A stretch of 54,528 nt of DNA from an uncultured Thalassolituus sp. (GTDB taxonomy: Bacteria > Pseudomonadota > Gammaproteobacteria > Pseudomonadales > Oceanobacteraceae), in the NCBI GenBank assembly GCA_913061435.1, contig CAJXUK010000018.1:1-54528 (forward strand), written 5' to 3'. This document shows positions 1 through 9,319 of the stretch, one piece after another. Position numbers and translations under genes: made by a program. The notes beneath the pieces were generated by a model. That model was not told the DNA's origin, made no database searches, and saw only the letters and a list, made by a program, of their open reading frames with translations. Position 1 is the stretch's first letter. The number at the start of each line of letters is the position of its first letter.

Positions 1-1
1 A

Positions 2-124
2 CAATTAAAGCTAAAATTGAACTTACTAGGCACAGTCTCATTGCCACCTCATCCGTTAATGGGCATAATTCGCACATTAATCAGCATGGCAGATAACGCT
101 GAAACCACAAAAGAAATGATCTGA
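2..124 (+). CDS. C-terminal fragment of an unidentified protein
   Basis: The window opens inside what may be the end of a gene. One plus-strand frame is open from base 2 to a TGA at 122-124, and this TGA shares its last base with the ATG of the next gene (TGATG), the arrangement expected of translationally coupled neighbours. A second frame is also open from base 1 to a TAA at 94-96. The fragment is too short to choose between the two frames by content, and neither translation was recognised. In related bacteria comEC often lies beside DUF2062 and lolCD genes, but nothing here is diagnostic of ComEC. Confidence 0.3.
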   Translation, partial: QLKLKLNLLGTVSLPPHPLMGIIRTLISMADNAETTKEMI

Positions 125-654
125 TGCCAAAGAAAAAATTACAAAAGCTCTTCCCAACCCCCGAACAAGTTAGACAAAACAAGTCACTTTCGTTTTTGGC
201 ACCTCTTATGGGTAAAGCAAACCTTTGGCATTTAAATCGCCGATCGGTTGCTCAAGCTTTTTTCATTGGTATTTTTTGCGCATTTATACCCATGCCTTTT
301 CAAATGGCACTGGCCGCTCTGTTAGCCTTTTATTTTAATTCAAATTTGCCTATTTCTGTGGGGCTGGTTTGGATAAGCAATCCCATCACCATGCCGCCCA
401 TTTTTTATGCGACTTATAGCTTAGGGGCTTATATTTTAGACATTCCCGCTCGTGATTTTACCAGTGAAATGAGCATGGAATATTTGGTAGCTCAGCTTAA
501 TGAGATTTGGTTGCCTCTATACCTAGGCTCAATCATCACCGGGCTTGTATTGGCGTCGTTATCTTATATTGGTATGCGAATTCTCTGGCGAATGCATGTG
601 GTATCCCACTGGAACAAACGCCAAGAGTCTCGAAAAAAGAATAATGAAAAATAA
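124..654 (+). CDS. DUF2062 family inner-membrane protein
   Basis: A 176-residue membrane protein of the DUF2062 family, whose biochemical function is unknown. The family signature is clear. A basic N-terminus is followed by an LWHLNRRSVAQAF stretch (about residues 34-46) and the motif IPMPFQM (about 55-61). The conserved WISNPITMPPIFY segment lies at about 83-95. Hydrophobic segments at about 44-70, 78-105 and 131-153 suggest three membrane passes, and the tail is basic. It converges with lolD, only one base apart, and no terminator was seen between them. In related gammaproteobacteria this family commonly sits beside lolCDE and comEC, which fits the context. The start is the ATG coupled to the preceding open frame. 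Confidence 0.85.
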   Translation: MPKKKLQKLFPTPEQVRQNKSLSFLAPLMGKANLWHLNRRSVAQAFFIGIFCAFIPMPFQMALAALLAFYFNSNLPISVGLVWISNPITMPPIFYATYSLGAYILDIPARDFTSEMSMEYLVAQLNEIWLPLYLGSIITGLVLASLSYIGMRILWRMHVVSHWNKRQESRKKNNEK

Positions 655-655
655 A

Positions 656-1342
656 TTAAAGCTGAACTAAGGTTTTATCCAACAGCTTATAACGCTTATT
701 AGCTCGTCCGGCTAATTCTTCATCGTGAGTGACAATAACAAACGCCATGCCTACGCTAGCGGCAAGTCCCAACAACACGTCTTCGACCTGCTCAGCCGTT
801 TGCTGATCTAAGTTACCCGTTGGTTCATCTAACAACACCACTTTAGGCTCCCCTACCAAAGCTCTTGCAATAGCAACGCGCTGGCGCTCACCACCAGATA
901 ATTCAGAAGGTTTGTGTTGCGCACGCTCGGATAATCCCACTTGGGTTAAACACGCAAGGGCACTGTCCTTTGCTTGTTTACTGGGCTCCCCTCGAATCAA
1001 CAACGGCATCATCACGTTTTCTAAAGCGCTAAATTCTGGCAACAAATGATGAAATTGATAAACAAAGCCTAAATCTCGATTACGCAACTGAGTTCGTTTA
1101 ATCTCATCAAGTGAATGTATCGCATGACCTGCCAACATCACTTCACCAGAATCAATAGAATCCAAGCCCCCCAATGCATTAAGCAGGGTACTTTTGCCCG
1201 AGCCAGAAGCACCAATAATGGAGATAGTTTCGCCTTCAGACACCTGAAAATTTACGTCGGTCCAAACTACTATTTCGTCTGGGCCTGTGCGATAAGTTTT
1301 ACTCAAGCCATAAGCATCAAGAACAACATTAGTATCACTCAT
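656..1342 (-). CDS. lolD: Lipoprotein-releasing ABC transporter ATPase LolD
   Basis: Cytoplasmic ATPase of the Lol system, which extracts mature lipoproteins from the inner membrane and hands them to LolA. At 228 residues it has the usual LolD length. It shows Walker A GASGSGKST (about 44-52), the Q-loop region VYQFHHLLPEF, signature LSGGERQRVAIARAL and Walker B VVLLDEPTGNLD followed by the switch histidine in VTHDEE. The start is the ATG at 1342, because GGAGG lies at a good distance upstream; a 12-codon upstream extension lacks such a site. The gene overlaps the permease stop by 8 bases, so the two are cotranscribed. No third lol gene follows. Confidence 0.95.
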   Translation of the reverse strand: MSDTNVVLDAYGLSKTYRTGPDEIVVWTDVNFQVSEGETISIIGASGSGKSTLLNALGGLDSIDSGEVMLAGHAIHSLDEIKRTQLRNRDLGFVYQFHHLLPEFSALENVMMPLLIRGEPSKQAKDSALACLTQVGLSERAQHKPSELSGGERQRVAIARALVGEPKVVLLDEPTGNLDQQTAEQVEDVLLGLAASVGMAFVIVTHDEELAGRANKRYKLLDKTLVQL

Positions 1343-2576
1343 AACGTAAAGCCTCCGCAGGTTGAATTTTCGAAGCACGTATGGCTGGGTAAATAGTCGC
1401 TAAAAAGCTTAATACCAAAGCACTGGAGGTAATCATCGCAACGTCTGTCCACAATAATTGGGATGGCAAATAACTAATAAAATAAACATCACCACTTAAA
1501 AACTGAACACCCGACAACTGTTCAATCCAGGCAATAATATCCGACACCGTTAACGCCGCGATAATACCTAACACCGTCCCTAAGGCGACGCCGACAAAAC
1601 CAATAGCTAATCCTTGCACCATAAATATTTGTAAGATCGTACGCGGAGTTGCCCCCATGGTTCTGAGGATAGCGATATCGGCTTGTTTATCGGTAACCAC
1701 CATCACTAAAGTAGAAATAATATTAAAAGCGGCAACGGCAACAATGATTAGCAAAAGTAAACCAATCATGGTTTTTTCCATTTTTATAGCTTGAAATAAA
1801 TTACCATGAGTACGCGTCCAATCGCTGCCCGAATATATGCCATCCACTTCGCTCACTATGGTCCAAACCAATTTAGGGGCAGTGAAAAGATTTTCTGTTT
1901 TTATTCTTAATGCCTGAGCTTGCCCGGCTAATCGCGCTAGTTTTTTAGCATCTTCTATATGGATGACCGCTAAGTTAGCATCTAACTCAGCACCAACCGA
2001 AAAAATACCCGTGACCGTTAAGCGTTTGATTCGAGGCAAAATCCCCGCTGGTGATAACGTAGCCTCCGGCAACATTAACGTCACCTTATCGCCAATCATT
2101 AAGTTTAAGCGTTGAGCAAGGATTTCACCCATGACAACATTAAAACCACCAGAAGTTAACGACGACAATTCACCGTCGGTGATGTGATTGGGTAATATCG
2201 ATACACGTTCTTCTGCTTCGGGGTCAATACCGGTAACCATGGCGCCTTGAACGCGTCCTTGATATGCCATCATGCCTTGTAAGCGCGTTAGAGGCGCTGC
2301 GGCAACAACACCAGGAAACTGCTCAACTTCTTTAGCCAATGAACGCCAATCTTGAACACCACCGCGCTCATAGATTATGCCATGAGGGATCATGCCAAGA
2401 ATCCGCTCTCGAAGCTCGCGATCAAAGCCATTCATCACAGATAAAACTAAAATTAGTACCGCAACACCTAAGGTCATTCCAACCATAGAAGAAGCAGATA
2501 TAAAAGATATAAAATGATTACGGCGTTTAGCAGATAGGTAGCGAAAGCCGATTATTAAAGGTAATGATTTTTTCAT
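1335..2576 (-). CDS. lolC: Lipoprotein-releasing ABC transporter permease, LolC/LolE family
   Basis: Inner-membrane permease subunit that works with LolD to release outer-membrane lipoproteins. Its 413 residues follow the family plan: one N-terminal membrane segment (about 27-50, with the SFISASSMVGMTLGVA motif), a large periplasmic domain (about 50-270), and a FtsX-type C-terminal membrane block of three helices (about 273-300, 317-350 and 378-400). The family motif VMNGFDRELRERILGMIPH is present just after the first helix. Only this one permease gene adjoins lolD. The partner may lie elsewhere, or this may be a LolF-like single permease; sequence alone does not settle LolC versus LolE versus LolF. 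Confidence 0.88.
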   Translation of the reverse strand: MKKSLPLIIGFRYLSAKRRNHFISFISASSMVGMTLGVAVLILVLSVMNGFDRELRERILGMIPHGIIYERGGVQDWRSLAKEVEQFPGVVAAAPLTRLQGMMAYQGRVQGAMVTGIDPEAEERVSILPNHITDGELSSLTSGGFNVVMGEILAQRLNLMIGDKVTLMLPEATLSPAGILPRIKRLTVTGIFSVGAELDANLAVIHIEDAKKLARLAGQAQALRIKTENLFTAPKLVWTIVSEVDGIYSGSDWTRTHGNLFQAIKMEKTMIGLLLLIIVAVAAFNIISTLVMVVTDKQADIAILRTMGATPRTILQIFMVQGLAIGFVGVALGTVLGIIAALTVSDIIAWIEQLSGVQFLSGDVYFISYLPSQLLWTDVAMITSSALVLSFLATIYPAIRASKIQPAEALRYE

Positions 2577-2783
2577 GGGCGGATTAAAACACAGCTAATA
2601 AATAAGCGCTATTACCACCACCCTCTAGAGATAGGTATTTTATTAATTTTTTAACTATTTGCTCAATCAATCTAAAATTGACTAATAAAATAGGGTGTCA
2701 AGTTGAAGTAAAACTTCTTGCTTATAAGGTGGACTTGTCTAGGATAAAAGCATACTAAGACGTTGTTGACGCGTGGAATCATT

Positions 2784-3470
2784 ATGAAAAAAAATCAAAC
2801 ACTTAATAAGCCATTACAAAACAGACTCATACCGAGCAAATTCGCTCAACTTATGTTTGTTACCACCTCTATGATTCTTGCTAATACTATGAGCTGGGCA
2901 GAAATCAGCTCACTGTCACCCGAAGAATTAACCGATACTTATATTAAAGACACTACGGTTATTGTTAAACAGCCAGAGAATCAAGAACCAAAAACCACGA
3001 TTCCAGTGAAATTAAAGGTGACTCCACTCGAGCAAGCAGCGCAAGTATTGCCAGAAGATAAATCACCAACGCAGTCAACCATGAGCAATGACATCAATAC
3101 CTATAATGAACTTAACAATCTGAACGCACTGAATAATAACTTACAGCCACCGATTCCTAGCGCTACTTCAGAGTTTTTAAAAGCACCGGTGTCTTTACCT
3201 CTATTAAAACAAATACAAGAAATGTACGGTTTAGAATCGCTACCAACCGATCTATCCAATCTTGGTTTTAACGAGAATATGGCTAACGATATTTCAATTC
3301 AAAGTCGACTACCGAGCAACACAGCTTTTGCAGCCGATGATAAAACATTGCAATTTACCATCCCGAACTTAGGTAATTTCAACACCCAGCAAATCCAAAG
3401 TCCTAACGGTGAAATTTCTGTCAATGTTGATCCCTCGCAAATTCAGTACATTATCAACTTACCTAACTAA
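2784..3470 (+). CDS. Secreted protein of unknown function
   Basis: A 228-residue protein that was not recognised. The ATG at 2784 is preferred over an in-frame TTG at 2763 because a GTGGA stretch precedes it. The N-terminus is a long basic signal peptide with a hydrophobic core at about 28-40 and a likely cleavage after the SWA motif near residue 44, so export is expected. The mature part is low-complexity and rich in Asn, Gln, Pro and Leu (about 100-125). The C-terminal third alternates hydrophobic and polar residues, compatible with beta structure. It is a single-gene unit: lolC diverges upstream and a terminator follows at 3515. No catalytic motif or lipobox was seen. Confidence 0.7.
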   Translation: MKKNQTLNKPLQNRLIPSKFAQLMFVTTSMILANTMSWAEISSLSPEELTDTYIKDTTVIVKQPENQEPKTTIPVKLKVTPLEQAAQVLPEDKSPTQSTMSNDINTYNELNNLNALNNNLQPPIPSATSEFLKAPVSLPLLKQIQEMYGLESLPTDLSNLGFNENMANDISIQSRLPSNTAFAADDKTLQFTIPNLGNFNTQQIQSPNGEISVNVDPSQIQYIINLPN

Positions 3471-3514
3471 ATAAGTACTAATGTATTACTTTTTTTCGTT
3501 TTTTAGTGTCAATT

Positions 3515-3544
3515 AAGGGTCAAATTACTGGCCCTTTCTCTTTT
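3515..3544 (+). terminator. Intrinsic terminator after the secreted protein gene
   Basis: An 8-base-pair stem (3515-3522 with 3529-3536, including one G-U pair) encloses a 6-base loop and is followed by a T-rich tail. It lies 45 bases after the stop codon of the unknown secreted protein. Confidence 0.65.
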
Positions 3545-3694
3545 ACAGCTAATTTAATCCATATTTTTCAACTACTTATCTCTCATTTTTCACCAATCTA
3601 TTGATTCCGTAAAGATATGCTACACCTATAGATAAATGTCTATAAATGAAGCATAATTCGAGAACAATAAGAATAAAAGAAGTTGAGATTGCCC

Positions 3695-4963
3695 ATGCAG
3701 TTTTCTACATTCGAGTCACACAGTTTAAAAAAAGCACCTTGCGTTCAAATGATCGGACGTTACAAGCTTGAGTTTCATTTATTTTCAAAACCAGAAAATA
3801 CTGACAAAACACCTGTCGTTTTTTTAGGCGGTGCTTTTCAGAGTTTTACCTCTTTTAAAACTGAAGTTGAACTTGTTTACCAAACGCATCCCGTTATTTT
3901 GCTGGACCTACCTTCTCAAGGCAGCAACGATCAACTAGTGCCTGAACTGGCATTAAAAGATTTTTCGTCACTGCTAAAAGGTTTTTTCCAAGTCCAAAAT
4001 ATTGAAAAGGTCATCATGGTTGGTATCAGCTATGGTTCAGCAATGGCAACATTATTTGCTGCAGAGCATCCGGCTTTTGTTGAGCGTTTATTGGTCTCTG
4101 GAATCACTTGTTTCCGTCGCGAAACACTAGTGACGCTATTAGAAGACTCACTCGAACTATTAGCTCAAGGTGAATTAAAATCGTTTGCAGCGACTGCTGT
4201 TTCAAACTTAATTAATCACAACCGCATGCAAGAAACAGAAGTAGGCAAAACTTATCGCCGCTTACTGTATCGTCAAGTTGCCCGTTTAAACCCGAACGAG
4301 CAATTACGTTATGCACAAAACACTCAGCGACTTCTATCCTTTGACGGGTTCACTAAATTTCCACAGTGCCCCACTCTCGTCGCTACCGGTGAATACGACA
4401 ATTTCACTTTACCAGAAGAAAATGCCGGCTTTGCCGCAAGCTGTGCAGACGCGCAATTTGCAGTTATCGAAGACGCAGATCACTTGTCTCAATTTGAGCG
4501 CCGCGATGTAACCTCTGAACTGTTTTACCGTTTTATTAAAGCAGAAAGTATTGAAGGCATTGCCGGAACACGCTTACACATTGCTTCAAAATACTATACA
4601 CAAGAGCGTCGCTTACAGCCACGCCTCCAACTTGAAAATAGTAATGCAGTTATTATTAACGAAAGCACGGGCAAAGAACATTCTGTGCAAATTGCTGACA
4701 TAAACTTTTCGGGCTGCCAGATTGATCTAAAGAACTCCGATGTTTCTATTTCAGAGAATTCCAAACAGCTGAAATTAAAGATCGCTGGCATGAATCACAT
4801 GTTTCATATTCGCGTGATGGAGCGTCATCAGAAAAACTTACGCTGCATTCTTATTCAACGTGATGTTAAAGCAGCTGATGAACTAATCGCATTGCTAGAA
4901 GGAATTTCTCAGTTCACACCACAAACCATGCCGATTATTGAAAAGAATTTACGCCTTGCTTAG
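3695..4963 (+). CDS. Alpha/beta hydrolase fused to a C-terminal PilZ domain
   Basis: A 422-residue two-domain protein. The N-terminal part (about 15-285) is an alpha/beta-hydrolase with nucleophile elbow GISYGS (Ser112), a candidate acid at Asp235 (GEYDNF) and a candidate His263 (DADHLSQ). The C-terminal part (about 300-420) looks like a PilZ domain: a basic RRLQPR motif (Arg306 and Arg310 as the RxxxR pair) followed some 25 residues later by DINFSGCQI, matching the conserved D/N-x-S-x-x-G region of c-di-GMP receptors. The predicted role is a hydrolase or esterase whose activity or location responds to cyclic di-GMP. The substrate is unknown. The ATG at 3695 was chosen over an upstream TTG. 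No signal peptide is present, so it should be cytoplasmic. It stands alone and ends at a bidirectional terminator. Confidence 0.85.
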   Translation: MQFSTFESHSLKKAPCVQMIGRYKLEFHLFSKPENTDKTPVVFLGGAFQSFTSFKTEVELVYQTHPVILLDLPSQGSNDQLVPELALKDFSSLLKGFFQVQNIEKVIMVGISYGSAMATLFAAEHPAFVERLLVSGITCFRRETLVTLLEDSLELLAQGELKSFAATAVSNLINHNRMQETEVGKTYRRLLYRQVARLNPNEQLRYAQNTQRLLSFDGFTKFPQCPTLVATGEYDNFTLPEENAGFAASCADAQFAVIEDADHLSQFERRDVTSELFYRFIKAESIEGIAGTRLHIASKYYTQERRLQPRLQLENSNAVIINESTGKEHSVQIADINFSGCQIDLKNSDVSISENSKQLKLKIAGMNHMFHIRVMERHQKNLRCILIQRDVKAADELIALLEGISQFTPQTMPIIEKNLRLA

Positions 4964-4979
4964 GCGTAAAATACTTTTT
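4948..4979. terminator. Bidirectional terminator between hydrolase-PilZ gene and dinG
   Basis: An 8-base-pair hairpin (4948-4955 with 4963-4970, loop of 7) overlaps the stop codon of the plus-strand hydrolase gene and lies just past the end of dinG. T-rich tails follow on both strands, so it can stop both convergent transcripts. Confidence 0.65.
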
Positions 4980-4984
4980 AATCG

Positions 4985-7081
4985 CTAGTACAGTTGCCGC
5001 TTAAAAGGCGGCAACGAATCTAGCAGTAAGCTCCCATAACGACTGGCAACGATACGCTTATCTAAAATACTGATCACCCCTTTATCATTCTCTTTACGTA
5101 TTAAGCGCCCTGCAGCTTGCACTAAGCGAACCGACGCTGCCGGCAATGTTAGCTCCATAAAAGGATTGCGCCCTTTGCTCTCCATCCACTCGCTGGTTGC
5201 TGCTTGAATGGGATCATCGGGAACGGCAAAAGGAATTTTTACAATAACCACATGAGTTAAATAATCCCCCGGTAAATCAATGCCTTCGGCAAAACTTGCT
5301 AAACCAAAGATAACCCCCCCTTTACCCTCATCAATTCGAGCTTGATGACGTTTAACAATTTCGGACTTAGGCATAAACCCCTGCACCAAAAGTTCATCGC
5401 GCCATAAAGGATATAGCTCATCATTACAGGCTTTCATTTGCGCACGAGAACTAAATAAAACCAGACTGCCTTCTGCCAAGTTAATATTATCTTTAAGCCA
5501 TTTATTTATTTCGTCTTGATAACCTTCTGCTTTAGGATTGTGCAATAGCTGGGGCACACGAATAGTCCCCAAATTGGGATAATCAAAAGGTGAAGCTACC
5601 TGCTGAAAATTAGCCCATTTTGGCAAACCCGTCTCTATTGCAATTTGATTAAAAGAATTTAGAGCTGTTAAGGTTGCTGAGGTGACCACTGCACCATAAC
5701 AACGCCACCATAAGTTCTTACGCAACTGTTCCGCCACGCGAATCGGTGAAACACACAGTTGAATATCCCAATCCTCACCATAAGGTGTTCGTGACATCCA
5801 GCGTGCATAAGGTGTTGCATCTGCTGCTTCTTCTGCTAACAACCAAATTAGGCCATCCCATAAAACTTCTGAACGAGAAAATAGAATACCAACCGGAGCT
5901 TGGAAAGTTTCTGCCGTGCCGCGATCAAACTCACCTTCTTCTTTCGGGTCTAGAGATTTTTGCAATGCTTCGTTGAGCTTATCCAAACACAGTAATAAAG
6001 GCTGCAAAGGTGCTTTTAAATTCTGCAATAACTCTTTTAATTCACTGGGCACCTGGCCAAACTCAAATCGCAAACGCTCTTGCTCACCCAGCATTTCTTG
6101 CACCATAGGCCACACAAAGGTAAGTGCTTGCAAGCAATCGTTAATTTGCTCCGGGGCCGCATGAATGCTGTGCATCATAGAATGAGGAATACCCCCTTGA
6201 GCAAGCAATTGCTCTAGGGCTTTTTCTAACTGTTTTAACCACTGGCGCTGGGCACGTATGCCTACTTCTACTTTAAAATGATTTAACGCCTTATCGGCTA
6301 AGTGATGGCCTTCGTCAAAGACATAAATGAGCTTTTCTGGTGGCGGTAACACGGCCCCACCACCGAGCACTAAATCAGAAAGCACTAGATCGTGGTTAGC
6401 GATAATAATATCTGCAGTATCTAATTCACCTCGAGCTTTATAGAACGCACAATTTTGAAATTGCTCGCAGCGGCGATTTGTACATTCTCTATGGGTCGCG
6501 GTAAGGTGCCGCCATTGAGCGGGCTCGATTTCATAACCCAAACGGTCTTTATCACCGTTCCAATCTCCCCGTGCATAAGATGATAATAAGTCTTCATAAA
6601 GAGCCTGATCATTAGCTTCTGGCGGCTGATCGAATAGATCCACGGTCGATAATAAGCCAGAGATTTGCTGCAAAGCCTTATCCAGCTTCACCAAACACAA
6701 ATAGCGCCCACGTCCTTTTGCCAACGCATACTTAAAGGGTATTTCTGAATTTTTGCGAAAGGCTGGTATATCTTTATCTAATATTTGTTCTTGCAAGGCA
6801 ATGGTGGCTGTCGATATCAGTAATTTTTTTTCTGCTGCCATCGCCATAGGTAAGGTTGCGGTTAAGTAAGCTAAAGTTTTACCCGTACCAGTACCGGCCT
6901 CAACAACAGCAATACCCGCTTCGTTTGCGCGCTCTTCTTTGTCATCTTCTTCAATAGCACCTAACGATTTTGCTATCTCAGCGATCATTACCCGCTGACC
7001 ATAGCGCGGGGTTAATTTCATTTTTTCAACGAGTTTACGGTAAAGCCCTTGAATTTCATCTTTTGATTCTTGCGACAACAT
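4985..7081 (-). CDS. dinG: ATP-dependent DNA helicase DinG
   Basis: Superfamily 2 iron-sulfur helicase (5'-3') that resolves R-loops, D-loops and other structures blocking replication. The 698-residue protein has Walker A EAGTGTGKT (61-69), and four cysteines (about 129, 200, 205 and 211) whose spacing matches the iron-sulfur cluster ligands of E. coli DinG. The DEAH-type box reads DEGH (VFDEGHHLADKA), and the C-terminal helicase motif includes QAAGRLIRKENDKG. The ATG at 7081 is preferred over an in-frame TTG five codons upstream, because it follows the gspB stop by two bases. It is the last gene of the gspA-gspB-dinG group, which ends at the terminator at 4948-4979. Confidence 0.94.
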   Translation of the reverse strand: MLSQESKDEIQGLYRKLVEKMKLTPRYGQRVMIAEIAKSLGAIEEDDKEERANEAGIAVVEAGTGTGKTLAYLTATLPMAMAAEKKLLISTATIALQEQILDKDIPAFRKNSEIPFKYALAKGRGRYLCLVKLDKALQQISGLLSTVDLFDQPPEANDQALYEDLLSSYARGDWNGDKDRLGYEIEPAQWRHLTATHRECTNRRCEQFQNCAFYKARGELDTADIIIANHDLVLSDLVLGGGAVLPPPEKLIYVFDEGHHLADKALNHFKVEVGIRAQRQWLKQLEKALEQLLAQGGIPHSMMHSIHAAPEQINDCLQALTFVWPMVQEMLGEQERLRFEFGQVPSELKELLQNLKAPLQPLLLCLDKLNEALQKSLDPKEEGEFDRGTAETFQAPVGILFSRSEVLWDGLIWLLAEEAADATPYARWMSRTPYGEDWDIQLCVSPIRVAEQLRKNLWWRCYGAVVTSATLTALNSFNQIAIETGLPKWANFQQVASPFDYPNLGTIRVPQLLHNPKAEGYQDEINKWLKDNINLAEGSLVLFSSRAQMKACNDELYPLWRDELLVQGFMPKSEIVKRHQARIDEGKGGVIFGLASFAEGIDLPGDYLTHVVIVKIPFAVPDDPIQAATSEWMESKGRNPFMELTLPAASVRLVQAAGRLIRKENDKGVISILDKRIVASRYGSLLLDSLPPFKRQLY

Positions 7082-7083
7082 AC

Positions 7084-7719
7084 CTATAGACCCCAACCAC
7101 GACTGCGATTAACGATAAAAGACCGACCTTGGACAACAACAATCATGCCTTGATGGGTTATTTGCTTAACTTGTACACCGGTGAACACATAATCGCCTTC
7201 TACTAGGCGCTGATCATTCACCACGATGCTTCTTCTGTTTGCTTCTGTACTGTAAATATGACTGCTTATCGTCATAGGTGATAATTTAGAGGCCAGCTCA
7301 TTGGGTAACTGTTCAATCGGTAGTGGCTCTTGTTCAAGCATGAGCGTAGGCTGATCAATAACTTCGAAGGATTTACTGATAGGGTCTGTGGTTACTTCTC
7401 TTATTAATGAATCAGATACATTCGCTTCAGATACATCCGATTCAGATACTAAGGAGTTTTCAAGCACAGATTGTGAATCTGCACCATTACCCCAAAACAT
7501 AATAAAACTTGCCAATAAAGCGGCTAACAATGCAACAAACCCGACAACAAAACTGGCGTTTAACGCAGCCGAAGACAAAGGCGCTTCTGTGTTAGGTGCA
7601 GAGTTAATTGAAACAACAGCGCTCGTCTCTGCTTTAAGTTCTGCACCGCTAGTTGAGTCGCTTTCTCGAATTGCTCTATCTTGCTCAGATTTTTTCAAAG
7701 CATCTAGAATATACGACAT
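7084..7719 (-). CDS. gspB: General secretion pathway protein B (GspB/ExeB-like)
   Basis: Inner-membrane partner of GspA that helps place the type II secretin through peptidoglycan. The N-terminus carries the conserved cytoplasmic motif SYILDALKKSEQDR. One membrane helix lies at about 54-75, an acidic low-complexity linker follows, and the C-terminal periplasmic GspB domain (about 145-211) contains INRRSIVV-like and GDYVFTGVQVKQI beta segments. Its 211 residues are typical. It starts one base after the gspA stop codon, so translation is coupled. No other type II secretion genes are in the window; the core gsp operon must lie elsewhere if present. Confidence 0.88.
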   Translation of the reverse strand: MSYILDALKKSEQDRAIRESDSTSGAELKAETSAVVSINSAPNTEAPLSSAALNASFVVGFVALLAALLASFIMFWGNGADSQSVLENSLVSESDVSEANVSDSLIREVTTDPISKSFEVIDQPTLMLEQEPLPIEQLPNELASKLSPMTISSHIYSTEANRRSIVVNDQRLVEGDYVFTGVQVKQITHQGMIVVVQGRSFIVNRSRGWGL

Positions 7720-7720
7720 C

Positions 7721-9286
7721 TTAATTAATCTCTTGTGCAGGGTCTTGTGAGGCTATTTGCAAAGCTAATAGAGTTTTTAAGCCTATAATCCGATCTGCCT
7801 CCAACCCTGAGCGAGTTTGAAAGTTACCGATTTTTCTAGCCAACAATGGATCATAATACTCATTAAAACCTAAACTTTCTTGCCCTACAGGCGCAATAAC
7901 TTGCCAATCACCATAACTTTCATCAACACCTACATTCTGCTGATTAATATTTTCGAGACTCGCAATACGCTCCCTCGCCCAAACAATTAAAGGATGGCTA
8001 GCACCCGGCTTTATTGGCTTATTTAATCCGTCGCCATAGGCCGCCATGGGCTGCCATAAAATCACATTACTCAAGGGTTTTATAGACAATTGTTGCGCAA
8101 ACGTCACTTGCCAAGATACGCCATCATACACAGCAATCGACCGTTGCAAGCGCTTCAAGTCTGCTAATGACCAGTCCAATGACAAGCATTGCCAAGAGGT
8201 TTGAGATTGTATTGCGTCACAACTAGCGAGCTCGACCTTTTTTGACGATAAACCATTCGCCTCAGCCAGAAGCTGATAGTGGTTTTTGTCGGTAGCGATT
8301 GAAAATAAACTTGCCCAAGGCCAATGTATAGAAGCCAAAGTCAAAACCAAACCCACTAAGCACAACAACATGATTGATTTGACTGAATAGTTAAAAGCCG
8401 TTTTATAACCATCTCCAGACCATAATCCACTTTGGTTAATCTGTTTTACTGATGATGCTCTATGGCTTTTACCCAACACTTCGGTAGCCGCTTGTTGGGC
8501 TATTTTTTTATTAACAATTTTAGTGCTGGTGGCATAAGCCCCCAACAAAGCGCGATCAGCAATACTGTTTATTAATCGTGGAATACCTTTAGCCGCTTGC
8601 CAAATAGTATTCTCAGCAGAACGATCAAATAAAGTTTGCTCGCAACCCGCTTGTCTTAATCGATGCTTCAGATAAGGGCCTAGTTGCTTTTTTTCCATAC
8701 TGCTTAAATGAAATCGTGCAGTAATTCTCTGATCAAGTTGACGAATGCCATGCATAGCAAGGGTTTGCTGCAGTTCTGGTTGCCCTACTAAAATCAGTGT
8801 TAATAATTTGTCTTTATTAGTCTCTAAATTGGTCAATAGTCGAATTTGCTCAAGCAAAGGCGCTGGCATACTTTGCGCTTCATCAATGATGCAGATAACT
8901 TTTTTACCTTCGGCATAACGAGTAATCAAGGCTTGATACAAAACATCAAACAACTGCTTATTGCTCTGTAAAAGTTGCTTATTATTATCAACACACGCTA
9001 TTTCTAGCTCTTGGCAAATAGCTTGCAATAACTCAGTGGCAGATAACGCAGGATTAAAGATATAAGCAATATCGACAAACTCAGGCGCTTGATCAATAAA
9101 GGCCCGGCACAGGGTAGTTTTACCCATCCCTACTTCACCGGTTAAACACATTAAGCCGCCATGGCCGGTTAAAGCATAGTTAAGATGCGCTAAAGCCTCA
9201 TTATGGGCAGGGCTCAAATACAATAGATCGGGGTCGGGCGCGATAGAAAAAGGTAACCGCGTTAAACCAAAATACTCTAAATACAT
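7721..9286 (-). CDS. gspA: General secretion pathway protein A (GspA/ExeA-like ATPase)
   Basis: AAA ATPase of the ExeA family that, with GspB, remodels or binds peptidoglycan to let the type II secretin multimerise. The N-terminal cytoplasmic ATPase (about 1-270) begins with the family motif YFGLTRLPFSIAPDP and has Walker A GEVGMGKTT and Walker B VICIIDEAQ. A membrane helix follows at about 300-320. The periplasmic region ends in a peptidoglycan-binding type 1 domain with the motif FQTRSGLEADRIIGLKTLLAL (about 490-512). Its 521 residues fit the family. It overlaps functionally with the one-base-spaced gspB downstream. A 33-base gap separates it from the outer-membrane-like gene upstream. Confidence 0.9.
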   Translation of the reverse strand: MYLEYFGLTRLPFSIAPDPDLLYLSPAHNEALAHLNYALTGHGGLMCLTGEVGMGKTTLCRAFIDQAPEFVDIAYIFNPALSATELLQAICQELEIACVDNNKQLLQSNKQLFDVLYQALITRYAEGKKVICIIDEAQSMPAPLLEQIRLLTNLETNKDKLLTLILVGQPELQQTLAMHGIRQLDQRITARFHLSSMEKKQLGPYLKHRLRQAGCEQTLFDRSAENTIWQAAKGIPRLINSIADRALLGAYATSTKIVNKKIAQQAATEVLGKSHRASSVKQINQSGLWSGDGYKTAFNYSVKSIMLLCLVGLVLTLASIHWPWASLFSIATDKNHYQLLAEANGLSSKKVELASCDAIQSQTSWQCLSLDWSLADLKRLQRSIAVYDGVSWQVTFAQQLSIKPLSNVILWQPMAAYGDGLNKPIKPGASHPLIVWARERIASLENINQQNVGVDESYGDWQVIAPVGQESLGFNEYYDPLLARKIGNFQTRSGLEADRIIGLKTLLALQIASQDPAQEIN

Positions 9287-9319
9287 GTGTTACCGATTAG
9301 ATGAACTAGCAAGTTAATG

